From positions 1 through 64,000 of the forward strand of contig NZ_LMVK01000016.1 of the NCBI RefSeq assembly GCF_001541315.1: a stretch of DNA of 64,000 nt, read 5' to 3'. The stretch comes from Agrobacterium tumefaciens str. B6 (lineage in GTDB: Bacteria > Pseudomonadota > Alphaproteobacteria > Rhizobiales > Rhizobiaceae). Shown one piece after another: positions 1 to 9,662 of the stretch. Below the pieces are notes generated by a model. That model saw only the letters and a program-made list of their open reading frames with translations, was not told where the DNA came from and did no database searches. How positions within the stretch are numbered: position 1 is the stretch's first letter; the number at the start of each line of letters is the position of its first letter. Made by a program: the position numbers and the translations under genes.

Positions 1-1
1 G

Positions 2-763
2 GCGGGCTGGGCGGGGTTTTCGGGTTTTTTCCGCTTCCCCGCCGCCTGGCAGGCCGGGCATGAAATTTATGGCTCCTTCATCCTGCCTTCGCCGGGTGAG
101 ACCTTCACGGCTATCGGAGTGCTTGCGACGAGGCCGGATTTCTTCGCGATCCTGTCGCAGAGCGCCGTCAGGGCCCTGACCGGTTTCACCATTGCGGCGG
201 GAATCGGCACCGTCGCCGGCGTGATGGCGGGTTACTCCTTCGCGGCCATGCGGCTGATGAAGCCTGTTGTCACCGTCCTGCTCGGCGTTCCGCCCATAGG
301 CTGGATCGTGCTGGCGCTGATCTGGTTCGGTTCCTCCGGCGGCACTGCCGTCATGACCGTTGTCATCGCATCGGCTCCCGTTTCCTTTGCCGGTGCATTG
401 GAAGGTGTCGCCAAGCGGGATCGTCAGCTGGAGGTGATGGCGCAGGCCTTCGGTGCTCCATGGTTTTACCGGTTGCGGACCGTCACAATGCCGCATGTGC
501 TTTCCTATCTCTTTCCCGCCTGGACCACGACGGCCGGCAGTGCGTGGAAAGTAACTGTCATGGCCGAGCTTCTGTCGAATTCCGGCGGCATTGGCGGCGA
601 ACTGGCCACCGCACGCGCGCTGTTCGACATTGCGCAGGTCAGCGCCTGGCTCACCATCACCGTCGCGCTGGCGCTGCTCACCGATTACGGCCTGCTGCAT
701 CTGCTGCGCGAAGCGCTGGAACGCTGGCGCGCCGCCGGGCTGCCATGGGGTGTCAAACGATGA
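2..763 (+). CDS. ABC transporter permease, SsuC/TauC/NrtB type (5' end missing)
   Basis: Inner-membrane permease of an ABC importer of the nitrate/sulfonate/taurine family. The reading frame is open from base 2, so the start lies before the window; 253 residues are visible. Hydrophobic segments alternate with loops. The cytoplasmic EAA-type loop that contacts the ATPase is visible around 415-520 (an AFGAPWFYRLRTVTMP stretch), followed by a segment containing GGIGGEL, typical of SsuC/TauC proteins. The stop codon overlaps the start of the next gene, an ATPase, by ATGA, so the two form one transporter. The substrate cannot be told from the sequence. Its position before nnrS and nap makes a nitrogen-oxyanion link possible, but this is inference only. 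Confidence 0.85.
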   Translation, partial: AGWAGFSGFFRFPAAWQAGHEIYGSFILPSPGETFTAIGVLATRPDFFAILSQSAVRALTGFTIAAGIGTVAGVMAGYSFAAMRLMKPVVTVLLGVPPIGWIVLALIWFGSSGGTAVMTVVIASAPVSFAGALEGVAKRDRQLEVMAQAFGAPWFYRLRTVTMPHVLSYLFPAWTTTAGSAWKVTVMAELLSNSGGIGGELATARALFDIAQVSAWLTITVALALLTDYGLLHLLREALERWRAAGLPWGVKR

Positions 764-1512
764 GCGATCATTCCAACCTGCGTTTCGAACATGTCGGCCA
801 CGCCTTTTTAGGTCGCAGCCTTTTCGAGAATTTCGACCTGAGCATCGCGCCGGGGGAAACCGTGGCGCTGCTTGGCCCTTCCGGCAGCGGCAAGACGACG
901 ATCCTGCAGATCGCGGCTGGTATCATCGATCCCGTTCGCGGCCGCGTGCATCGTCGATATCGCCGGCAGGGTCTGGTCTTTCAGGAACCGCGGCTGCTGC
1001 CATGGATGACGCTGATCGACAATATCGCCTACGGCCTTGCGGCCACCGGCATGCCGAAACGGGAACGCCGTGAAAGAGCTGGGGGTTTTGCGCTCGAAGT
1101 CGGGCTGGAAGAAACGGATTTCGGCAAATATCCGGTCGAGCTTTCCGGCGGCATGCGCCAGCGCGCCGGTGTGGCGCGGGCGCTGGCGGTGGAGCCGGAC
1201 ATGCTGTTTCTGGACGAACCTTTCAGCGCCGTCGATGTCGGCCTGCGCCGCCATTTGCAGGAGCTTCTGGTGGGCGCCGCCCGCAGGCGCGGTTTCTCCA
1301 CCCTTCTTGTCACCCATGATCTTCATGAAGCGCTGATGGTGGCCGACAGGCTGATCGTGCTTTCAGGCATGGACGGCCGCGTGGTTGCCACTCACAAGCC
1401 TTCCGGTTCGCCGGGCGGGCGCATGGCGCGGGCGGTGTTCGACGAAGCGGAACGCCTGGCCGAGAGCCCGGCCTTTGCCGAACTGTTTTCGGCGAGGGAG
1501 CGGGTCAGATGA
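760..1512 (+). CDS. ABC transporter ATP-binding protein, SsuB/TauB/NrtD type
   Basis: Cytoplasmic ATPase of 250 residues that would power the preceding permease. It shows Walker A (GPSGSGKTT), a Q-loop region (VFQEPRLLPW), the ABC signature (ELSGGMRQR), Walker B (MLFLDEPF) and the switch histidine (LLVTHDLHEA), all in normal order. The start is the ATG at 760, which shares ATGA with the permease stop. A longer in-frame extension to 460 lies wholly inside the permease gene and has no family resemblance. The 3' end overlaps the NnrS-like gene by 4 bp, so the three genes are probably co-transcribed. Confidence 0.9.
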   Translation: MSDHSNLRFEHVGHAFLGRSLFENFDLSIAPGETVALLGPSGSGKTTILQIAAGIIDPVRGRVHRRYRRQGLVFQEPRLLPWMTLIDNIAYGLAATGMPKRERRERAGGFALEVGLEETDFGKYPVELSGGMRQRAGVARALAVEPDMLFLDEPFSAVDVGLRRHLQELLVGAARRRGFSTLLVTHDLHEALMVADRLIVLSGMDGRVVATHKPSGSPGGRMARAVFDEAERLAESPAFAELFSARERVR

Positions 1513-2696
1513 GGCCGCCGCCGATCCTTTCCGAAGCCCTGCGGCTGTTTTTTCCTCTGGCCGCCCTGCATGGCGCAGTCTGGCCGTTTTTGTGGGTGGT
1601 TATCGGCGGTTATGGCCTGCCTTTCGCCGATGCCGTGCCTGCCTCGCAATGGCACGCCCATGAGATGATTTTTGGCACCTATGGCATGGCGCTTGCGGGT
1701 TTCCTCGGTTCGGCGGTGCCGGAATGGACGGATACGAAACCGGCGCAGGGAAGAGCGCTGGGCCATCTTGCCTGCCTCTGGCTGCCGGGCCGCATCATCG
1801 GTTTCTTGGGGGCTGATGCGTGGAGCCTGCTGGCCGGCTTTTTCGATATGGCTTTTCTGCTGGCGCTCTCTGCCCTCATCGGCAGGGCGATGCTGGCGCG
1901 GCGTACGGTGAAGCACCTGACATTCCTCATCTGGCTTCTTCTTTTCGCTGCGGCGGAAGCGGGGGTGCGTTATGGCTGGTGGGCCGGCGATCTCGCATTC
2001 GCATCCCGTTGTCTGGAGGGGGCGTTGTGCATCTTTACCGTGCTGTTTTCGCTCTCGGCAGCCCGCATCAATGTGGTCGTCATCAATCTGGCGCTCGATC
2101 CAAGCGGAGAGACCACGCCTTACCGGCCGCATCCCGGCCGCCAGCACATGGCGGGCGGCATGGTGACGATTTATATGGCGGCGAGGCTCGCCTTTCCGCA
2201 AAGTGATGTCTGCGCCTGGCTGGCGCTTGCGGCCGGTGCGGCGTTTTTCGACCGGCTGGCCGAATGGTTCATCGGGCGCGCGGTCTTCAGGACCGAGGTG
2301 CTGCTGCTCGGGCTTGGCAACGCCTTTGCCGGCGCGGGTTTTCTGGCGCTCGGGGCGACACGGCTCGGTTTTTCCGTCACGCCCGCCGCAGGGCTGCATC
2401 TCCTTTCGGTCGGTGCGCTTGGATGCGCTGTCCTGGCGGTTTTCCTCCTCGCTGGGCTTCGGCACACGGGCCGCAATCTGGCGTCTCTGCCCTGGCAGGC
2501 CCATGCGGCGGCGGCCCTGATGGTGGCGGCCGGGCTGATCCGCATCCTGCCTGAGTTCGATTTCGCCGTGATCCTGTCACCCTATCATCACGGCCTCAGT
2601 GCAATGCTCTGGGCGGCGAGTTTCGGCGCCTGGCTGCAGGGCTTTCTCCCCTTCATGCGCGCGCCGGGCATGGACGATAAGGGAGCCTGCGGATGA
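1509..2696 (+). CDS. nnrS: NnrS family membrane protein
   Basis: A 395-residue, very hydrophobic polytopic membrane protein. The QWHAHEMIFG stretch near residues 46-55 is the hallmark of NnrS, a haem- and copper-containing membrane protein known from nitric oxide metabolism regulons in Rhodobacter and relatives, where it helps against nitrosative stress. It overlaps the ABC ATPase gene by 4 bp and lies directly before the nap operon, which fits a role connected with nitrate respiration. The biochemical function of the family is not firmly settled. The family call is strong; the link to nap is from position only. Confidence 0.85.
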   Translation: MRPPPILSEALRLFFPLAALHGAVWPFLWVVIGGYGLPFADAVPASQWHAHEMIFGTYGMALAGFLGSAVPEWTDTKPAQGRALGHLACLWLPGRIIGFLGADAWSLLAGFFDMAFLLALSALIGRAMLARRTVKHLTFLIWLLLFAAAEAGVRYGWWAGDLAFASRCLEGALCIFTVLFSLSAARINVVVINLALDPSGETTPYRPHPGRQHMAGGMVTIYMAARLAFPQSDVCAWLALAAGAAFFDRLAEWFIGRAVFRTEVLLLGLGNAFAGAGFLALGATRLGFSVTPAAGLHLLSVGALGCAVLAVFLLAGLRHTGRNLASLPWQAHAAAALMVAAGLIRILPEFDFAVILSPYHHGLSAMLWAASFGAWLQGFLPFMRAPGMDDKGACG

Positions 2697-2901
2697 GAGC
2701 TTCCGGCAGCTCCGACGGTCGGGCATTCAACCCATTTTACGTCGACTGTTTATTTTTTCAGCAAAAGCACAATGCGAAATCAGTGACTTAGGCGAGCCGT
2801 CTTGATGAATGTTAGTTCTAATAAATAATCAATAAAATCAAATAGTTGAATATTTCCGTCTTTTAGCCGATGATGACTCGAAACGAATAGGAAACGCGAA
2901 T
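2697..2901. promoter_or_regulatory. AT-rich intergenic region before napE
   Basis: This 205-bp gap is much richer in A and T than its surroundings, especially 2810-2870, and probably holds the nap promoter. I looked for an FNR/NnrR-type box (TTGAT-N4-ATCAA) and found none. TCAA-N4-TTGA is present near 2837-2848, but it has the half-sites in the opposite order. A Shine-Dalgarno-like AGGAAA lies before the napE ATG. Confidence 0.4.
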
Positions 2902-3087
2902 ATGCCTAAAATAGTCGCACCTCAACACACAGATGAAAAGCCCGGCCGGACGAGGGAACTTGTGACCTTCGCCGTTCTGGCCTTTGGAATCTGGCCCGTT
3001 CTGGCGGTCGGATTTGTCGGGGCTTATGGCTTTATCGTCTGGATGTTCCAGATCATTTACGGCCCTCCGGGGCCGCCCGGTCATTGA
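2902..3087 (+). CDS. napE: Periplasmic nitrate reductase accessory membrane protein NapE
   Basis: Small inner-membrane protein of 61 residues with one hydrophobic helix (about residues 20-50, FAVLAFGIWPVLAVGFVGAY) and a proline/glycine-rich tail. Length, single helix and position at the head of a nap operon identify NapE. Its exact role is unknown; it is not essential for nitrate reduction in the systems studied. An AGGAAA sequence lies about 10 bases before the ATG. The gene ends 7 bp before napF. Confidence 0.9.
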   Translation: MPKIVAPQHTDEKPGRTRELVTFAVLAFGIWPVLAVGFVGAYGFIVWMFQIIYGPPGPPGH

Positions 3088-3094
3088 GGGCGCC

Positions 3095-3595
3095 ATGATG
3101 ATGGAAGCCTCTCTCAGCCGGCGCGATTTGCTGCGCGGCGGGCAAAAACATAGACCACGCATCTGTCCCCCCGGGGTCGCGTTGAGCGACCTCACCGCTT
3201 GTAGCGGTTGTGCAAAATGTGTCGAAGCCTGTCCCACCGGCATCATTGCCATGGTGGGCGGCTTGCCTTCGGTGGATTTTTCCAGCGGGGAATGCACCTT
3301 TTGCGGCAAATGCGCCGAAGCCTGTCCGGAACCGGTGTTTGCCGCCCCCGCCGCGCAACGCTTCGATCATGTCATGGCGATCGGCGAGGGCTGTCTCGCC
3401 TTCGGCGATATTGATTGCCAGGCCTGCCGCGATGCCTGCCCGACCGAGGCCATCCGGTTTCGTCCCCGCCGCGGCGGTCCCTTCGTGCCTGAACTTATCG
3501 AACAAGCCTGCACCGGCTGCGGGGCCTGCGTGTCCGTCTGCCCGGCCGGTGTGATCGAGATCAAGGAAGCAACCACGGAGATGCAATATGCCTGA
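3095..3595 (+). CDS. napF: Ferredoxin-type protein NapF
   Basis: Cytoplasmic iron-sulfur protein of 166 residues that helps mature the NapA iron-sulfur centre. Four cysteine clusters are visible: CSGCAKCVEACP, CTFCGKCAEACP, a wider one ending CQACRDACP, and CTGCGACVSVCP. Three ATG codons follow each other at 3095, 3098 and 3101. GAGGG of the napE stop region is the likely ribosome site, so the first or second is the start. The frame stays open upstream to 2984, but that part overlaps napE and is not NapF-like. It overlaps napD by 8 bp. Confidence 0.92.
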   Translation: MMMEASLSRRDLLRGGQKHRPRICPPGVALSDLTACSGCAKCVEACPTGIIAMVGGLPSVDFSSGECTFCGKCAEACPEPVFAAPAAQRFDHVMAIGEGCLAFGDIDCQACRDACPTEAIRFRPRRGGPFVPELIEQACTGCGACVSVCPAGVIEIKEATTEMQYA

Positions 3596-3875
3596 AAATA
3601 CAGGGCGGTATCATGTTTCAAGCGCCGTGGTGGCGGTGATGCCGCAGATGCGCGATGCCGTGCTCGCAACGCTTTTAACGCTCGACAATGTCGAGGTTCA
3701 TGGCGAGGGCAACGGCAAGATCGTCATCGTCATCGATGGCACGAGCACCGGCATGCTGGGCGATACGCTCACTTATATTTCGACACTCGACGGTGTGATT
3801 GCCGCCAACATGGTTTTCGAACACGTCGATACAGAGGAGACAAGCGGCGATGAGCAGCGAACTGACGCGGCGTGA
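3588..3875 (+). CDS. napD: NapD, chaperone for NapA
   Basis: Small cytoplasmic chaperone of 95 residues that binds the twin-arginine signal peptide of NapA and holds back export until the cofactor is in place. Size, the N-terminal [11 protein letters not shown] strand and the position between napF and napA are all typical. The gene overlaps napF by 8 bp at its start and napA by 26 bp at its end, which suggests translational coupling. Confidence 0.92.
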   Translation: MPENTGRYHVSSAVVAVMPQMRDAVLATLLTLDNVEVHGEGNGKIVIVIDGTSTGMLGDTLTYISTLDGVIAANMVFEHVDTEETSGDEQRTDAA

Positions 3876-6354
3876 TCTATTGAAGGCGCAGGCCGCCGGC
3901 ATTGCGGCGGCAGCGGCGGGCATTGCGCTGCCGGCCGCGGCCCAGCCGGTGCCGGGCGGCGTTTCCGCCTTGCAGATCAAATGGTCCAAGGCGCCCTGTC
4001 GTTTCTGCGGCACGGGCTGCGGCGTCATGGTCGGCGTCAAGGAAGGCAAGGTCGTCGCCACCCACGGCGACATGCAGGCGGAGGTCAATCGCGGCCTCAA
4101 CTGCATCAAGGGCTATTTCCTGTCCAAGATCATGTATGGCAAGGACCGCCTGCAGACCCCGTTGCTGCGCAAGAAGAACGGCGTCTACGCCAAGGATGGC
4201 GAGTTCGAGCCGGTAAGCTGGGACGAGGCCTTCGACGTCATGGCCGAGCAGTGCAAGCGGGTGCTGAAGGAAAAGGGACCGACGGCCGTCGGCATGTTCG
4301 GTTCCGGCCAGTGGACGATCTTCGAGGGTTATGCCGCGACCAAACTGATGCGCGCCGGCTTCCGCTCCAACAATCTCGATCCCAATGCCCGCCACTGCAT
4401 GGCGTCTGCTGCCTATGCCTTCATGCGCACCTTCGGCATGGATGAGCCGATGGGCTGTTACGACGATTTCGAACATGCCGATGCCTTTGTGCTCTGGGGT
4501 TCCAACATGGCGGAAATGCACCCCATTTTGTGGACGCGCATCGCCGACCGGCGTCTGGGGTTCGACCATGTGAAGGTAGCGGTGCTTTCGACCTTTACCC
4601 ATCGCAGCATGGATCTGGCCGATATCCCCATGGTCTTCAAGCCGGGTACGGATCTCGTCATCCTCAATTATATCGCTAACCACATCATCAAGACCGGGCG
4701 CGTCAACGAAGACTTCGTGAGGAACCACACGAAATTCGTGCGCGGCGTCACCGATATCGGTTACGGCCTGCGGCCGGACAATCCGGTGGAGATGAATGCC
4801 GCCAATTCCGCTGATCCGACCAAGACCGAAGCGATCGATTTCGAAACCTTCAAGGAATTCGTCTCCGAATACACGCTGGAAAAGACCGCGGCCATGACCG
4901 GTGTTGAAGCCGGTTTTCTGGAGGAGCTGGCCGAGCTTTATGCCGACCCGAAACGCAAGGTCATGTCGCTCTGGACCATGGGTTTCAACCAGCATGTTCG
5001 CGGCGTCTGGGCCAACCAGATGGTCTATAACATCCATCTGCTGACGGGCAAGATTTCCGAGCCGGGTAACAGCCCGTTCTCGCTCACCGGCCAGCCCTCG
5101 GCCTGCGGCACGGCGCGTGAGGTCGGAACCTTCGCCCATCGCCTGCCTGCCGACATGACGGTGACCAACCCCGAGCACCGCAAACATGCCGAAGAAATCT
5201 GGCGCATACCGCACGGCATCATCCCGGAAAAGCCGGGTTATCACGCCGTGCAGCAGGACCGCATGCTGCATGACGGCAAGCTGAATTTCTACTGGGTGCA
5301 GGTCAATAACAACGTACAGGCAGGTCCCAACACCAAGAACGAGACCTATCAGGGGTATCGCAACCCCGAAAACTTCATCGTGGTCTCGGATGCCTATCCG
5401 ACCATCACGGCCATGAGCGCCGACCTCATCCTGCCCGCCGCCATGTGGGTGGAAAAGGAGGGCGCCTATGGCAATGCCGAGCGGCGCACCCATGTCTGGC
5501 ACCAGCTGGTCGAGGCCTCGGGTGAGGCGCGCTCCGATCTCTGGCAGCTGGTGGAATTTTCCAAGCGCTTCACCACCGATGAAGTGTGGCCGGCGGAGAT
5601 ACTCGACGCCAATCCCGCCTATCGCGGCAAGACGCTTTATGAGGTTCTCTTCAAGGACAGCGATGTCGGCAAGTTCCCGCTGAGCGAGATCAACGCGGAT
5701 TACCAGAACCAGGAATCCAAGGATTTCGGTTTCTATCTGCAGAAGGGCCTCTTCGAGGAATATGCCGCCTTCGGGCGCGGCCACGGCCATGATCTTGCGC
5801 CTTACGATGCCTATCACGAGGTGCGCGGCATGCGCTGGCCTGTGGTGGACGGCAAGGAAACGCTGTGGCGTTACCGCGAGGGTTACGACCCCTATGTCAA
5901 ACCCGGCGAGGGCGTGAAATTCTACGGCAACAAGGACGGCAAGGCGGTCATCATCGCCGTGCCCTATGAGCCGCCGGCCGAATCCCCCGACGACGAATTC
6001 GATACCTGGCTGGTGACGGGCCGCGTGCTGGAGCACTGGCATTCCGGTTCCATGACCATGCGCGTGCCGGAACTCTACAAGGCTTTCCCTGGCGCCCGCT
6101 GTTTCATGAATGCCGATGATGCGCGCAGGCGCGGGCTCAATCAGGGCGCGGAAATCCGCATCGTCTCGCGCCGTGGCGAAATCCGCTCGCGGGTGGAAAC
6201 ACGCGGTCGCAACCGCATGCCGCCCGGCGTCATCTTCGTTCCCTGGTTCGATGCGAGCCAGCTCATCAACAAGGTGACGCTCGACGCAACCGATCCCATC
6301 TCCAAGCAGACGGATTTCAAGAAATGCGCAGTCAAGATAGAGCCAGTCGCATGA
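3850..6354 (+). CDS. napA: Periplasmic nitrate reductase, large catalytic subunit
   Basis: Molybdenum enzyme of 834 residues that reduces nitrate to nitrite in the periplasm. A twin-arginine signal is at residues 4-31 ([11 protein letters not shown], then an alanine-rich stretch). The [4Fe-4S] motif CRFCGTGC is at 50-57, with a fourth cysteine in LNCIKGYF. The cysteine that should ligate molybdenum is at about 183 (ARHCMASA). Length matches the family. The ATG at 3850 is chosen because it puts the twin-arginine motif at the N-terminus; the frame is open further upstream inside napD. Electrons should come from quinol through NapC and NapB. The ATGA overlap with napB couples the two genes. Confidence 0.97.
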   Translation: MSSELTRRDLLKAQAAGIAAAAAGIALPAAAQPVPGGVSALQIKWSKAPCRFCGTGCGVMVGVKEGKVVATHGDMQAEVNRGLNCIKGYFLSKIMYGKDRLQTPLLRKKNGVYAKDGEFEPVSWDEAFDVMAEQCKRVLKEKGPTAVGMFGSGQWTIFEGYAATKLMRAGFRSNNLDPNARHCMASAAYAFMRTFGMDEPMGCYDDFEHADAFVLWGSNMAEMHPILWTRIADRRLGFDHVKVAVLSTFTHRSMDLADIPMVFKPGTDLVILNYIANHIIKTGRVNEDFVRNHTKFVRGVTDIGYGLRPDNPVEMNAANSADPTKTEAIDFETFKEFVSEYTLEKTAAMTGVEAGFLEELAELYADPKRKVMSLWTMGFNQHVRGVWANQMVYNIHLLTGKISEPGNSPFSLTGQPSACGTAREVGTFAHRLPADMTVTNPEHRKHAEEIWRIPHGIIPEKPGYHAVQQDRMLHDGKLNFYWVQVNNNVQAGPNTKNETYQGYRNPENFIVVSDAYPTITAMSADLILPAAMWVEKEGAYGNAERRTHVWHQLVEASGEARSDLWQLVEFSKRFTTDEVWPAEILDANPAYRGKTLYEVLFKDSDVGKFPLSEINADYQNQESKDFGFYLQKGLFEEYAAFGRGHGHDLAPYDAYHEVRGMRWPVVDGKETLWRYREGYDPYVKPGEGVKFYGNKDGKAVIIAVPYEPPAESPDDEFDTWLVTGRVLEHWHSGSMTMRVPELYKAFPGARCFMNADDARRRGLNQGAEIRIVSRRGEIRSRVETRGRNRMPPGVIFVPWFDASQLINKVTLDATDPISKQTDFKKCAVKIEPVA

Positions 6355-6815
6355 TCAGGAAACACGGGTGGATGGTCGCCACGCTTCTGGTGGTCGCGGT
6401 GGCGACGGGTGCCGTTGCGCAGATGGTGCCGGAATTGTCCGGCCCGCGCGGCGACGCTATGCGCACCGAGCCCGCCAAACCTCTGCCGAAGTGGGTGATC
6501 GACGACTTCAGGCGCATGCGCGCCTATCCGGAACAGCCGCCGGTCATTCCGCATTCGATCGATGGCTACCAGCTTTCGGTCAATGCCAACCGCTGTCTGT
6601 CCTGTCACAAGCGCGAATTCACGCAGGATTCCGGCGCGCCGATGATCAGCGTGACGCATTACATGACGCGCGAAGGCCAGATGCTGGCGGATGTTTCGCC
6701 GCGCCGTTATTTCTGCACCGCCTGCCATGTGCCGCAGGCTGATACGCGACCGCTCGTGCCCAACACGTTTCAGGACATGAGCGAAATGGGCGTCAAACCG
6801 GCGGGTAGCGAATGA
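6351..6815 (+). CDS. napB: Periplasmic nitrate reductase, dihaem cytochrome subunit NapB
   Basis: Electron-transfer subunit of 154 residues that partners NapA. A cleavable signal peptide is visible ([20 protein letters not shown], then AVAQ). Two c-type haem motifs, CLSCH and CTACH, give the expected dihaem protein. The ATG at 6351 overlaps the napA stop by ATGA and puts the signal peptide at the N-terminus; an earlier start at 6324 would add nine polar residues and is less likely. It overlaps napC by 4 bp. Confidence 0.95.
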   Translation: MIRKHGWMVATLLVVAVATGAVAQMVPELSGPRGDAMRTEPAKPLPKWVIDDFRRMRAYPEQPPVIPHSIDGYQLSVNANRCLSCHKREFTQDSGAPMISVTHYMTREGQMLADVSPRRYFCTACHVPQADTRPLVPNTFQDMSEMGVKPAGSE

Positions 6816-7513
6816 TGATCGCCCGAGTGAAAAAACTTCTCGCCTGGCTCTGGGCGGTTCTGACGACGCCGGCCGGTACGCTCAGCCTTGCCTTCCTGAC
6901 GCTTGGCGGCTTCGTCGGCGGGGTGATGTTCTGGGGCGCCTTCAACACCGCGCTTGAGATGACCAACAAGGAAGCCTTCTGCATTTCCTGTCATGAGATG
7001 CGCGCGAATGTTTATGAGGAACTGACGCGGACGGTGCATTTCTCCAACCGTTCCGGCGTGCGCGCCTCCTGTCCGGATTGCCATGTGCCGCATGAATGGA
7101 CGGACAAGATCGCCCGCAAGATGCAGGCCTCCAAGGAGGTCTGGGGCAAGATTTTCGGCACCATCGATACGCGCAAGAAGTTCCTCGACAAGCGTCTGGA
7201 GCTTGCCCAGCACGAATGGTCGCGCCTGAAGGCCAATGACAGCCTGGAATGCCGCAACTGCCATTCCTCCGCCGCCATGGATTTTACCAAACAGACGCAG
7301 CGCGCGGCTGATATCCATTCCAAATACCTGCTGACGGGCAAGGCCACCTGCATCGATTGCCACAAGGGCATCGCCCATGAATTGCCGAATATGGAAGGCA
7401 TCGATCCCGGCTGGAAAATGCCACCAGCACTCGACGATCAACCGGGGCCGACAGCCTCTGCGGTGGACGACCTGAGGCGCGCGATGACGGATGTGCATCG
7501 GAACGTTTTCTGA
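6812..7513 (+). CDS. napC: Membrane-anchored tetrahaem cytochrome NapC
   Basis: Quinol dehydrogenase of 233 residues from the NapC/NirT family. It takes electrons from the membrane quinol pool and passes them to NapB-NapA. An N-terminal membrane anchor (about residues 14-45) precedes the haem domain, with four CxxCH motifs: CISCH, CPDCH, CRNCH and CIDCH. It overlaps napB by ATGA. An ATG also follows directly at 6815. This is the last gene of the operon; no napG or napH is present, as is usual in rhizobia. Confidence 0.95.
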   Translation: MMIARVKKLLAWLWAVLTTPAGTLSLAFLTLGGFVGGVMFWGAFNTALEMTNKEAFCISCHEMRANVYEELTRTVHFSNRSGVRASCPDCHVPHEWTDKIARKMQASKEVWGKIFGTIDTRKKFLDKRLELAQHEWSRLKANDSLECRNCHSSAAMDFTKQTQRAADIHSKYLLTGKATCIDCHKGIAHELPNMEGIDPGWKMPPALDDQPGPTASAVDDLRRAMTDVHRNVF

Positions 7514-7530
7514 TCTGTCTGGCAAAACAA

Positions 7531-7566
7531 AACGCCGTGCAGCCTTCCGGATGCACGGCGTTTCCA
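7531..7566. terminator. Bidirectional hairpin terminator between napC and the phoX-like gene
   Basis: A perfect 11-bp inverted repeat, AACGCCGTGCA and TGCACGGCGTT, with a 10-base loop. T-rich sequence follows on the + strand and A-rich sequence precedes it, so it can end transcripts from both convergent genes. Confidence 0.8.
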
Positions 7567-7619
7567 TTTATTAAACCGGACCGCGGGTTAGTCGCGGCCG
7601 GGTTTGCTTCAGCCATGCG

Positions 7620-9533
7620 TCAGCCGATCTTCACATTGTCGTCGCGCTTGATGGCGATTAGAGCCGAGCGTGGCAGCTTGCCTTCGCCATCCGGGAAGGG
7701 GGCGTCGGGGTGCTGGATACCGACGAAGTGGGTGCGCTTGTCGCCGGACCAGGTCTGGCCGGTGACTTCGGAACCCTTCGGGGCAGTCAGGAAGCGCTCG
7801 ATGCGGCCGGTGGCCGGGTCGCCCGCCAGCATCTGGTTGTTGCCCTGGCCGGCGAAGTTGCCTTCATTGCTATCCTCGCCGTCGGTCTGGATCCAGAGCA
7901 GACCAGTGCTATCGAACATCATGCCGTCAGGCGAGTTGAACATGTTGCCTTCGTTGATGTTCGAAGAACCCGCATAGGCGTCCTTGTGGACGGTGGGATT
8001 GCCGGCCATGCAGAACAGGTCCCACTTGAACTTGCCGTCCGCATGGTCGTCATTTTCCGGATACCAGCGCACGATCTGGCCGTATTCGTTCTTCTCGCGC
8101 GGGTTGGCGGCATTGATCGCCATGGCGTCGCTGCCGGCATTGGCGCGCAGCTTGCCGTCCTTCATTTCGCCGCGGCGGCTGTTGTTGGTCAGCGCGCAAT
8201 AAGCTTCGATGGCGACCGGGTTGATGGCGACCCATTCCGGGCGGTCCATCGTCGTTGCACCGACCTTGGAAGCGGCCTGTCGGGTGAAGACGCAGATTTC
8301 GTCGATCTTCATGCCCGTGGTTTCAGGGGTCAGGGCCAGCCACTCGCCGGCGCCGTCATCGGAGAACTTGGCGACGTAAAGCGTGCCTTCGTCAAGCAGC
8401 TTGGAGGTGTCGCCGCCCGGCACGTAGATGCCGTTGGAGACGAATTTATAGAGGAATTCGCCACGCTCGTCGTCACCCATGTAAACAACGACACGGCCGT
8501 CACGCGCGATTACCACGGCGGCATTTTCATGCTTGATGCGGCCAAGCGCGGTGCGCTTGATCGGGGTGGACTTGGCGTCCGAAGGATCGATCTCGACCAC
8601 GTAACCGGCGCGGCGCGGCTCGTTGGGGTTCTTGGCGACGTCGAAACGCGCGTCGAACTTCTCATAGGCGTAGCGGGTTTCGGCCACGATACCGTAGCGC
8701 TTGTAGTCGTCAGGCAGCTTGAAGGCGGCGTCGGTGGTACCGAAATAGCCGTTGAAGTTCTCTTCGCAGGTGAGGTAGGTGCCCCACGGCGTGCGGCCGG
8801 CGCCGCAATTGTTGAAGGTCCCGAGACAGTCGATACCATCAGGGTCGGCGGCGGTCTTGACGAGATCGGAGCCTGCGGCCGGGCCGGAAAGCTTCATCGG
8901 TGTGTTGTGGTGGATACGGCGGTTGAAGGGGCTGTCGAGAACGATCTTCCAGCCATCCTTGTCTTCCGCAACTTCCATGACGGTGACGCCCTGCATGTTC
9001 TGCAGGATCTTCACATCGTCGGCCGTCTTCGGGTTGCCTTTTTCAGCGTGCGGCAGGTTGGTTTCCGGGTTCACGTATTCGTGGTTGACGGCGATCAGTT
9101 GATGGCTGCCGACCACGAAAAGTTCCATACCGTCGGTGTTCTCGCCGAAGACCTTGTCGGAATTTTCAACGCTGACGCCCTTGGCGGGGTCGAGATCGGG
9201 AACGTTGGAGAATAGCGGCTGGCCCCATTTCGCCAGCGGCTTCCAGTTATAGCCTTCCGGGACATGGATGGTGTGGTCGGTTGCGGCGGCAACCGGCTTG
9301 AACGGGAAACGGCCGGCGGCGGTTTCCTGCGCCTCGGCGGAGGTGCTGCTCAACAGGTTGCCGAGCGTGCCCATGGCGGCCGCAGCCGAACCGAAGGCCA
9401 GCACGCCGCCGAGAAAGCCGCGGCGGGAAATCGCGGTTTCAACCACGCGGTCGAAATCGGTTTCGGCCGGCGGCGGGTTCTGCAATTCGTCCCACTCGTC
9501 CCAGGACAATTTGCTCGTATCGATGTCGGTCAT
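7620..9533 (-). CDS. PhoX-like phosphatase (DUF839 family), Tat-exported
   Basis: A 637-residue protein of the PhoX/DUF839 family, whose studied members are periplasmic iron- and calcium-dependent alkaline phosphatases. A twin-arginine motif, SRRGFLGG, is at 36-43, followed by a small-residue-rich hydrophobic stretch ending near SAEAQ. The signal is preceded by an unusually long 35-residue acidic leader. The ATG at 9533 is chosen for a good GGTGGAGA ribosome site about 7 bases before it; the frame is open upstream to 9599. Family membership is firm. Activity on phosphate esters is inferred. It stands alone, convergent with nap and downstream of the siderophore entD-type gene. An Irr-box-like palindrome lies 24 bp before its start. 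Confidence 0.85.
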   Translation of the reverse strand: MTDIDTSKLSWDEWDELQNPPPAETDFDRVVETAISRRGFLGGVLAFGSAAAAMGTLGNLLSSTSAEAQETAAGRFPFKPVAAATDHTIHVPEGYNWKPLAKWGQPLFSNVPDLDPAKGVSVENSDKVFGENTDGMELFVVGSHQLIAVNHEYVNPETNLPHAEKGNPKTADDVKILQNMQGVTVMEVAEDKDGWKIVLDSPFNRRIHHNTPMKLSGPAAGSDLVKTAADPDGIDCLGTFNNCGAGRTPWGTYLTCEENFNGYFGTTDAAFKLPDDYKRYGIVAETRYAYEKFDARFDVAKNPNEPRRAGYVVEIDPSDAKSTPIKRTALGRIKHENAAVVIARDGRVVVYMGDDERGEFLYKFVSNGIYVPGGDTSKLLDEGTLYVAKFSDDGAGEWLALTPETTGMKIDEICVFTRQAASKVGATTMDRPEWVAINPVAIEAYCALTNNSRRGEMKDGKLRANAGSDAMAINAANPREKNEYGQIVRWYPENDDHADGKFKWDLFCMAGNPTVHKDAYAGSSNINEGNMFNSPDGMMFDSTGLLWIQTDGEDSNEGNFAGQGNNQMLAGDPATGRIERFLTAPKGSEVTGQTWSGDKRTHFVGIQHPDAPFPDGEGKLPRSALIAIKRDDNVKIG

Positions 9534-9556
9534 AGTCTGTCTCCACCGTTCAATGT

Positions 9557-9571
9557 TTGGAATCATTCCAA
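9557..9571. promoter_or_regulatory. Perfect palindrome before the phoX-like gene, Irr/ICE-like
   Basis: TTGGAATCATTCCAA is a perfect palindrome around a central C. It resembles the iron control element bound by the rhizobial regulator Irr (TTTAGAA-N3-TTCTAAA) but has G/C where that has A/T. It lies 24-38 bp before the ATG at 9533, where a regulator could act on the promoter. Confidence 0.4.
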
Positions 9572-9662
9572 CAGGCTGCGTACCTTCCGAGTGTTTCACC
9601 CGGATGACGGGAAGACGGGTTTAAAATATGATCTTCTCAGTTATGAATCTACCATTTTTCCC

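Noticed and set aside
2797-2850. Possible FNR or NnrR box before napE
   Set aside because: Several TTGA and TCAA words occur, but none has the TTGAT-N4-ATCAA layout; the only close pair has inverted order.
3877-6042. A 721-codon open frame on the minus strand opposite napA
   Set aside because: It covers a clearly identified napA in full, its predicted protein has no recognisable motif, and long antisense frames are normal in GC-rich DNA with strong codon bias.
7710-9215. A 501-codon plus-strand frame opposite the PhoX-like gene
   Set aside because: Same reason: the minus-strand protein has a Tat signal, family match and a good ribosome site; the opposite frame has none.
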